Of a stretch of 15,030 nucleotides of DNA, positions 7,046-12,254 are shown piece by piece. The stretch is from an uncultured Bacteroidales bacterium. Lineage in GTDB: Bacteria; Bacteroidota; Bacteroidia; Bacteroidales; Muribaculaceae. A model generated the notes under the pieces. The model was not told where the DNA came from. It ran no database searches and worked only from the letters and a program-made list of their open reading frames with translations. The DNA is taken from the NCBI GenBank assembly GCA_900554715.1, contig USIN01000024.1, positions 1 through 15,030 on the forward strand, in the 5' to 3' direction. The translations under genes were made by a program, and so were the position numbers. Within the stretch, counting starts at the first letter, position 1. Each line of letters begins with the position of its first letter.

Positions 7046-7657
7046 ATGAAAAAGCTTTTCTGCATTCTTGCCGCGACAGCACTTCTATCACTCGGCGCTA
7101 CAGCCCAGACCTCAGGACATTTCGGCGTCCGCGTCGGCGGCGAAATCGCCTGCCCCGGCGACATAAGTCAGGACGGTGTCGGAGTCGACGCATTCTCGGT
7201 CGGCGGCGGCATTGAATTCGGCGTCGTATATACTGCTCCGATCTCAGCCGGATTCTATATCGAACCCGGTCTGAAACTATATTACAACCAGTACTCGTTC
7301 AACAAAGACGTGATTGACGCCGATGCCTCGATACGCAAATTCGGTATGCGCATCCCCGTTCAGGCAGGCTACCGTTTCGGTCTGACAGATGAAATTGGGC
7401 TGCATGTCTTCACCGGCCCCGAACTCGAAATCGGTTTTTCGGCCAAAGAACATCAGGGCAGCTACTCTGAAAGCCTTTATGGCGAAGACGGCGGCATGAA
7501 GCGTGTCGACCTTCTGTGGAGCATGGGTGCCGGCGTGTCATACAAGCATTTCTTCTATGCCGTGAGCGGTTCGCTCGGCATGCTCAACATGCTCAGTGAC
7601 TCGGACGCAAAATTTCACGAAAACCGAGTGACATTCACAATAGGCTATAATTTCTAA
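7046..7657 (+). CDS. Small outer-membrane beta-barrel protein
   Basis: 203-residue precursor with a clear signal peptide (MKKLFCILAATALLSLGATA, cleavage after A20). The rest is alternating amphipathic strands rich in Gly and aromatic residues (HFGVRVGGEI, FSVGGGIEFGVVY, FYIEPGLKLYYN, FGMRIPVQAGYRFG, LHVFTGPELEIGFS, VDLLWSMGAGVSY) and a C-terminal VTFTIGYNF ending in Phe, the usual barrel-insertion signal. It fits the Bacteroidetes porin-family/OMP_b-brl_2 type, probably eight strands. It starts 35 bp after the amidase with no promoter seen in the gap, so it may be the last gene of that unit. Function is unknown; such proteins are usually structural or adhesive and too small for an open solute pore. 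No clear terminator follows it. Confidence 0.85.
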   Translation: MKKLFCILAATALLSLGATAQTSGHFGVRVGGEIACPGDISQDGVGVDAFSVGGGIEFGVVYTAPISAGFYIEPGLKLYYNQYSFNKDVIDADASIRKFGMRIPVQAGYRFGLTDEIGLHVFTGPELEIGFSAKEHQGSYSESLYGEDGGMKRVDLLWSMGAGVSYKHFFYAVSGSLGMLNMLSDSDAKFHENRVTFTIGYNF

Positions 7658-7685
7658 AAAATAAGAAAAAAAATCGGCGGGATAA

Positions 7686-7717
7686 CTTGCCCGTTCCGGG
7701 GCAAATAGCTATCTTTG
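7686..7717 (+). promoter_or_regulatory. Promoter of rplU-rpmA
   Basis: CTTG (7686-7689), a 20-bp spacer and a perfect TATCTTTG (7710-7717) match the Bacteroidetes pattern with one mismatch. The start site should be near 7722, giving a leader of about 90 nt. Confidence 0.75.
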
Positions 7718-7721
7718 CACC

Positions 7722-7812
7722 GAAATTTTCCGCAATAGGCTCGTCAAAGAGCGTCCGACAATGGTTTAAGGGCGCCGCCTCAGTGGGTTAACATTTTTAT
7801 TATCAATAACAA
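7722..7812 (+). promoter_or_regulatory. 5' leader of rplU-rpmA
   Basis: The roughly 90-nt leader has a small hairpin GCTC (7739-7742) / GAGC (7749-7752), a GC-rich patch at 7770-7779 and then an AT-rich, unstructured segment before the ATG. Leaders of this length before ribosomal protein operons often mediate autoregulation, but I do not recognise a known L21 leader here and the structure is modest. Confidence 0.3.
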
Positions 7813-8133
7813 ATGTACGTTATCGTAGAAATCCAGGGACAGCAGTTCAAAGCTGAAAAAGACAAATTTCTGTATGTCCACTATCTCGGTGAGCAAGTAA
7901 AAGAAGGTGACAAAGTCGAATTCGACCGCGTACTCCTCGCTGATGCCGACGGTGCCGTGAAAGTCGGCGCTCCTACCGTTGAAGGAGCAAAAGTTGTATG
8001 CGAGGTCGCTACTCCCCTCGTAAAAGGTGACAAAGTGATTGTTTTCAAGAAAAAACGTCGCAAAGGCTATCGCCGCAAAAACGGCCATCGCCAGTATTTC
8101 ACCAAGATCGTGATTAAAGACATAGTCGCTTAA
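7813..8133 (+). CDS. rplU: 50S ribosomal protein L21
   Basis: bL21, a 23S rRNA-binding component of the large subunit, 106 residues. It opens with the typical MYVIVEIQGQQFKAE and has the basic C-terminal signature FKKKRRKGYRRKNGHRQ (77-93) that contacts rRNA. Length is normal for the family. It heads a two-gene operon with rpmA 20 bp downstream, the near-universal pairing. ATG 7813 is preceded by A-rich sequence (AATAACAA) and no Shine-Dalgarno site, as usual for Bacteroidetes. Codon choice is simple and AT-leaning compared with neighbouring genes, as expected for a highly expressed gene. Confidence 0.99.
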   Translation: MYVIVEIQGQQFKAEKDKFLYVHYLGEQVKEGDKVEFDRVLLADADGAVKVGAPTVEGAKVVCEVATPLVKGDKVIVFKKKRRKGYRRKNGHRQYFTKIVIKDIVA

Positions 8134-8153
8134 CCTTTTAAAACTTAAACAAA

Positions 8154-8429
8154 ATGGCACATAAAAAAGGTGTTGGTAGTTCTAAGAACGGCCGTGAGTC
8201 AGAAAGCAAGCGACTCGGCGTGAAAATCTTTGGCGGCCAGTTTGCCAAAGCAGGTAACATCATCAAACGTCAGCGCGGCACAGTCCACCATCCCGGACTC
8301 AATGTCGGCATGGGCAAAGACCACACAATCTACGCCCTCATCGACGGCACAGTTGTATTCACCGAAGGCAAAGGCGGACGTAAGTTCATCAACGTCAAAC
8401 CCGCCGCTGTCGAAGTCGCCGAAGCATAA
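8154..8429 (+). CDS. rpmA: 50S ribosomal protein L27
   Basis: bL27, whose N-terminal tail reaches the peptidyl-transferase centre. The 91-residue protein starts MAHKKGVGSSKNGRES, the form without the cleavable N-terminal extension of some Firmicutes. It continues with the signatures LGVKIFGGQ (21-29), GNIIKRQRGT (34-43) and HPGLNVGMGKDHTIYAL (46-62). It lies 20 bp after rplU and shares its promoter. A strong terminator follows about 33 bp after the stop codon. Confidence 0.99.
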   Translation: MAHKKGVGSSKNGRESESKRLGVKIFGGQFAKAGNIIKRQRGTVHHPGLNVGMGKDHTIYALIDGTVVFTEGKGGRKFINVKPAAVEVAEA

Positions 8430-8456
8430 TCAGCCACGACAACACAAATCCAACTT

Positions 8457-8488
8457 ATTGACAACGGGCCGGCTCAAAACAATCTTTG
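8457..8488 (+). promoter_or_regulatory. Possible promoter of the nuclease gene, inside the terminator
   Basis: ATTG (8457-8460), 20 bp and AATCTTTG (8481-8488) give one mismatch in each Bacteroidetes element with ideal spacing. The placement copies the terminator/promoter overlap seen before hpt. Only about 35 bp of AT-rich DNA remain between the terminator and the nuclease ATG, and I see no better promoter there. Confidence 0.3.
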
Positions 8489-8506
8489 AGCGGCCCGTTT
8501 CATTTT
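8463..8506 (+). terminator. Intrinsic terminator of rplU-rpmA
   Basis: AACGGGCC (8463-8470) and GCTCAAA (8472-8478) pair with TTTGAGC (8485-8491) and GGCCCGTT (8492-8499), leaving one bulged G (8471) and a 6-nt loop. The 15-bp GC-rich stem is followed by TTCATTTT. The distal arm also contains a weak -7-like element (see 8457-8488). Confidence 0.88.
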
Positions 8507-8540
8507 AAGCATTTCTATAAACATCATAAAATCCACATAT

Positions 8541-9350
8541 ATGAAAAGACTGACTCTACTCGGCGCGACTGTCGCGATAGCTCTGTCTGCCTTCGGCTGG
8601 GGACAGAAAGGCCACGACACCACCGCCTATATCGCCGAACAGCATCTTACACCCGCGACAGCGGCAGCCGTCGACTCGATTTTCGACGGCAAGTCAATCG
8701 TCTACTGGTCAAACTGGCTCGACAACGCAAGTCATCAGCCAGATTTAAAATATACCAAGACCTGGCATTATAAAAATGTAGACGCCGACGAGACATACGA
8801 GACAGCGCAGGCAAACCCTTCGGGCGATGCTGTCACAGCCATAAAAGCTCAGGTCGAGACGCTGTCTGACCCCGCCACAAAGCTAAAAGACTCGCAGCTC
8901 GCGCTCAAAATTCTCGTCCACGTCATGGGCGACCTTCACATGCCTCTACACATGGGCCACGCCTCAGACCTCGGCGGCAACCGCATCAAAGTCAAGTTCT
9001 TCGGACGCGACAATAACCTCCATTCAATCTGGGACAGCTCGCTGCCCGAGGCTGCCCACAAGTGGAGCTACAGCGAATGGCAACAGCAGATTGACCGCGC
9101 AGACAAAGCCACAGCGAATGCCATCATCAGCGGCAACGTTGACGACTGGGCCAAAGAGACCGTCGCCATAGCCTCGAAAGTCTATACCTATTTCCAACCG
9201 GGCATCAACGTCTCATATAACGATATCGCCCGCTGGACGCCAACCATCGAAGAGCAGTTCCTCAAAGGCGGCCTCCGCCTGGCCCACACGCTCAATCTGA
9301 TTTACGATCCCGAATACCGCGCAGCCTATCTGTCGAATTCAGGCGATTAA
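8541..9350 (+). CDS. Exported S1/P1-type zinc nuclease
   Basis: Predicted three-zinc phosphodiesterase that cleaves single-stranded DNA/RNA and 3'-nucleotides, acting outside the cytoplasm. The 269-residue precursor has a signal peptide ending ...ALSAFG. Cleavage there makes Trp20 the mature N-terminus, which is required because the Trp backbone amine and carbonyl bind zinc in this family. All ligands are recognisable against P1 nuclease: W20 and H25 (W1, H6), D61 (D45), H76 (H60), H127 and D131 (H116, D120), H137 (H126), H161 (H149) and D165 (D153). HVMGDLHMPLH (127-137) is the diagnostic motif. It stands alone between two terminators. The likely role is nucleic-acid scavenging for phosphate and nucleosides. 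The C-terminus is short and has no type IX sorting domain, so a periplasmic or outer-surface location is the simplest view. Confidence 0.93.
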   Translation: MKRLTLLGATVAIALSAFGWGQKGHDTTAYIAEQHLTPATAAAVDSIFDGKSIVYWSNWLDNASHQPDLKYTKTWHYKNVDADETYETAQANPSGDAVTAIKAQVETLSDPATKLKDSQLALKILVHVMGDLHMPLHMGHASDLGGNRIKVKFFGRDNNLHSIWDSSLPEAAHKWSYSEWQQQIDRADKATANAIISGNVDDWAKETVAIASKVYTYFQPGINVSYNDIARWTPTIEEQFLKGGLRLAHTLNLIYDPEYRAAYLSNSGD

Positions 9351-9379
9351 CAGCCTGCAGTCAACACAATACACGCCAT

Positions 9380-9436
9380 AAGCGCCTAAATGACAGCCTG
9401 TTTTAAATTGTCGTTTAGGCGCTTGCCATTTTATTT
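9380..9436 (+). terminator. Intrinsic terminator of the nuclease gene
   Basis: The arms 9380-9395 and 9409-9424 pair over 16 bp (AAGCGCCTAAA with TTTAGGCGCTT, one T-G wobble, then GACA with TGTC) around a 13-nt loop. A T-rich tail (9429-9436) follows. It starts 30 bp after the stop codon. Confidence 0.85.
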
Positions 9437-9471
9437 GTGATGCAGAAACCGCATCACAAATATTTTATTTT
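9432..9471 (+). terminator. Second tandem hairpin with T-tract
   Basis: TATTTGTGATGC (9432-9443) and GCATCACAAATA (9451-9462) form a perfect 12-bp stem with a 7-nt loop, followed by TTTTATTTT. It overlaps the tail of the first terminator. It may be a back-up terminator; the palindrome could also be a regulator site because it ends only about 30 bp before the next promoter. Confidence 0.65.
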
Positions 9472-9491
9472 AACAACATTTATGCAACAAA

Positions 9492-9522
9492 TTTGCCACG
9501 CTAGAAAATTTTACTAATTTTA
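9492..9522 (+). promoter_or_regulatory. Promoter of the three-gene outer-membrane operon
   Basis: TTTG (9492-9495), a 19-bp spacer and TAATTTTA (9515-9522, one mismatch to TAnnTTTG) lie 36 bp before the DUF3575 start codon. The start site should be near 9528 with a leader of about 30 nt. Confidence 0.55.
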
Positions 9523-9558
9523 CGCCAATTTTTTCCAAAATAGGTAAAATTTTCAAAT

Positions 9559-10134
9559 ATGACACACCCTTTCTATATTCGGAACAGTCGCTTGTGTTTG
9601 ATTTTCCGTTATTTACTATTAATCTGCCTATTTGCCGGAGCACACCAGGCAAACGCCCAGCGAATCGCACTTAAAACCAATGCAATAGACTGGCTGATAA
9701 TGTCACCGAACCTTTCGGTCGAGGCACGCATTAGTTCAAAGCTGACCATGCAGATGGCCTTCGCCGCCAATCCGTTCAATATAAGCATTGCCGACATTTC
9801 GACAAAAAATTACCGGGTCGAACCTGAACTCAGATATTGGTTCAACCGTCCGATGGCACGTCACTTTGTGGCACTTTCGGCAACTGCCGCGGCTCTCAAT
9901 CTACGCCACGCCGACCATCACTTCAACGGTGATGCCATCGGTGCCGGTGTGTCGTACGGCTATGCCCTGGTCCTTTCAAACCACTGGAATATGGAATTTG
10001 AAGCCGGCGTAGGCGTGGCACACATCAAGGCCTTCGACTACCATGGGGAAGAACGTCCGGCTCAGAAAAATTATTCTCACTTCAAGCTTGTACCCATACG
10101 ACTGGGGCTATCTTTTTCATATATTTTCAAGTAA
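9559..10134 (+). CDS. DUF3575-family small outer-membrane barrel
   Basis: 191-residue precursor. A long, Cys-containing hydrophobic signal peptide (about 12-33) ends with ANA before Q34. The mature part matches the DUF3575 pattern of Bacteroidales: LKTN (38-41), PNLSVE (50-55), NPFN (71-74), RVEPELRYWF (86-95), ALVLSNHWNMEFEAGVG (136-152) and VPIRLGLSFSY (178-188). It is predicted to be a small barrel in the outer membrane. DUF3575 genes often lie beside DUF3868/OmpA-like genes at fimbrial loci; here the next gene is OmpA-like but no fimbrillin is seen. The stop codon TAA is immediately followed by the ATG of the next gene, so the two are coupled. Molecular function is unknown. The family call is from motif memory, not a search. 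Confidence 0.8.
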   Translation: MTHPFYIRNSRLCLIFRYLLLICLFAGAHQANAQRIALKTNAIDWLIMSPNLSVEARISSKLTMQMAFAANPFNISIADISTKNYRVEPELRYWFNRPMARHFVALSATAAALNLRHADHHFNGDAIGAGVSYGYALVLSNHWNMEFEAGVGVAHIKAFDYHGEERPAQKNYSHFKLVPIRLGLSFSYIFK

Positions 10135-12240
10135 ATGACAACAGTGAAAAATATGCATAAATACCTGGCTATCGTCGTGACAGCCGTTTCGGCATTACTC
10201 ATGCCGCTCTTTTTTGCTCTGCCGGCCGATGCCCGCCATATTAACGTGCGCGGCAGAGTGCTCTCACAGGGAAGCCGCGAACCGCTTGACGGCGTAGCCA
10301 TCCGGAGCGCGTCTACCGGGAAGCTTATCGGCTCGACCAATATCGAAGGCCGCTTCACGGTGTCTGTCGATGAAAACGATGATCTAATCTTTTCAAGTGT
10401 CAATGTAGAAAGCCTTACTGAACCTGTCCGCGGGCGCCTGTCTGTCGAAGTGTCGCTTATGCCCAAACCCCAGCAACTCGAGGAGCTGCTTGTCGTGGCG
10501 AAAGGCATGGACAACGCTTTTATTATCGATAATGCCGAACTCGACGTCAAGGGCAATTATATACATCTGAAAAAACATGTGAGAATACCGCACAAATTTT
10601 TTTCATCGCAGAAGCGCATGATTATCCAGCCTACGATATACGACGTCACGCTCCGCAAACTGTCATATCTCAAGCCTGTGGTATTCGACGGAGGGCGGTA
10701 TGCCATAACCCAGCGCCGTATGCATGACTTCAACGACAGCATCGACCCTCTCGTAATTTTCCGGGAAATCAAAACGACCGGACGCCGCACAGACGATATG
10801 GTGACAATCGCCGACTCTCTCTATGTGGAGAATACCAATCATGACTTCATATGTCTTGTGATGTCATCGATGGAAGACTATAACCGAATCGTCTTCACCG
10901 ATACCGCCATGATCGCCCGCGGCACGGTGAATCCCCTCCGCTTCCTCAGATATAAGCTCAACGGCGTCAGAGTCGCCGACGACCGGTATCTGCCCCAGCC
11001 CGACATCGAACTTCGTGACACCAAGGGCAACATGAATCTGGTTTTTGAAGTAAACAAAACGAACCTTAACCTCGGCATGGGGCGAAACCGCGCCGAAATC
11101 GACGCATTGCTCGACCAGTTCCGCGCCATCGACGCCAATCCCGACATGATGCTCAAGAGTTTCTCTATCACCGGCACGGCATCGCCCGAAGGCTCGCATG
11201 AAAAGAATATGAAGCTGGCCGGCGGCCGCATGCGGTCGGCCATGGACGTGATATTGCAGTCTGTCCCCGAAAATCTGCGACGCAACGCCGAAATCACTAC
11301 CAATGCAAACGTCGCCTCGTGGCAGGACGTCGCCAATCTGCTCCGCGCAGACAATCACACGGACGAAGCCAAGGAGATTGAAGCCATCATCAGTAAATAC
11401 GGCAACAATTCATCAGCGCTGACGCCCCGCATGAAACGGTTGCCATACTACAAAAGTCTTTTGGCCGAGAACTACCTCCCCCGCCTGCGCCGAGTCCACT
11501 ATCAGATTGTAACGTCTCAATACCGTCCTCTCAACGACCGAGAGATAAGACAGCTTTATGAGTCTGATTACCGTAACATGACCAAATATCACTTCTGGCG
11601 CCTATATTCTGTCACAGCCGATTCGTCGCAATGCGAGACCATCATGCGCCGAGCCCTCGAAGTCCATCCCGACTTTCTTGTTGCCGCAAGCGACCTGTCC
11701 GGCTTGCTGATTGACCAGGATAAAGCTGACCATACCATCCTCGAACCGTTCTTCGCTGACAAGGAAACATGGCGCAAACTGCCCGAAGAGACCCGCTACA
11801 ACATGGCGGCAAGCTGCCTCAGAAACGACAGATATTCACGCGCCGATTCGCTGTTTTTCGATTTGCCAGATACCCCCGAATACCATAAGGGAAAAGTATA
11901 TAGCGCGGCTCTGAACGGCCGCTATCAGGAGGTCGTGCAGGAAGTGTCTGAAGACTCGCCGATCAACGAAGTACTTCTTCTTCTCGCACTGAAAGATAAC
12001 GAACAGGCATGGGAAAGTGCCAAAAAACTTGGTGATTCGGCTATCGAGCAGTATATCAAGGCCACTGCGGCAAACCGTGTCGACGAGTACTCCATCGCTC
12101 TTGTATACCTCGAAAACGCCCTTCACCTCGACCCGTCGCTGCGCGACGTGGCGCGCGTCGACGGCGACATGACCGAACTGCTCGAAGACCTTGAAGGCGA
12201 GAATAAAACCGGTGACACCGACCAATCTACTGACATTTAA
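10135..12240 (+). CDS. CarboxypepD_reg-like / OmpA-like / TPR-like exported protein
   Basis: 701 residues, function unknown. ATG 10135 touches the previous stop codon; M7 (10153) is an alternative start, and both leave a signal peptide (hydrophobic 10-28, cleavage near ADA, 31-33). Residues about 36-109 form a CarboxypepD_reg-like beta-sandwich (INVRGRVLSQGSREPLDGVAI, IEGRFTVSVDENDDLIFSS) and run into QLEELLVVAKG, the linker usually seen before the plug of TonB-dependent receptors, but no receptor barrel follows. Residues about 300-460 are OmpA-like: VNKTNLNLGMGRNRAEID and ITGTASPEGSHEKNMKLAGGR (346-366, quoted here by its ASPEG core at 349-353). The Asp of the usual TD pair is replaced, so canonical peptidoglycan binding is doubtful; N358 and R365 remain. 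Residues about 480-685 are helical and TPR-like (YLENALHLDPSL, 658-669). The next gene starts after 14 bp. Confidence 0.75.
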   Translation: MTTVKNMHKYLAIVVTAVSALLMPLFFALPADARHINVRGRVLSQGSREPLDGVAIRSASTGKLIGSTNIEGRFTVSVDENDDLIFSSVNVESLTEPVRGRLSVEVSLMPKPQQLEELLVVAKGMDNAFIIDNAELDVKGNYIHLKKHVRIPHKFFSSQKRMIIQPTIYDVTLRKLSYLKPVVFDGGRYAITQRRMHDFNDSIDPLVIFREIKTTGRRTDDMVTIADSLYVENTNHDFICLVMSSMEDYNRIVFTDTAMIARGTVNPLRFLRYKLNGVRVADDRYLPQPDIELRDTKGNMNLVFEVNKTNLNLGMGRNRAEIDALLDQFRAIDANPDMMLKSFSITGTASPEGSHEKNMKLAGGRMRSAMDVILQSVPENLRRNAEITTNANVASWQDVANLLRADNHTDEAKEIEAIISKYGNNSSALTPRMKRLPYYKSLLAENYLPRLRRVHYQIVTSQYRPLNDREIRQLYESDYRNMTKYHFWRLYSVTADSSQCETIMRRALEVHPDFLVAASDLSGLLIDQDKADHTILEPFFADKETWRKLPEETRYNMAASCLRNDRYSRADSLFFDLPDTPEYHKGKVYSAALNGRYQEVVQEVSEDSPINEVLLLLALKDNEQAWESAKKLGDSAIEQYIKATAANRVDEYSIALVYLENALHLDPSLRDVARVDGDMTELLEDLEGENKTGDTDQSTDI

Positions 12241-12254
12241 GTTCTGCTGCAACA

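Noticed and set aside
8486..8773. 95-residue plus-strand frame covering the start of the nuclease gene
   Set aside because: It begins inside the rpmA terminator and overlaps the nuclease, whose signal peptide and zinc ligands fix the real frame.
10864..11358. Two overlapping minus-strand frames of about 160 residues inside the OmpA-like gene
   Set aside because: Both are antisense to a supported coding region and overlap each other; neither shows a domain or a start context.
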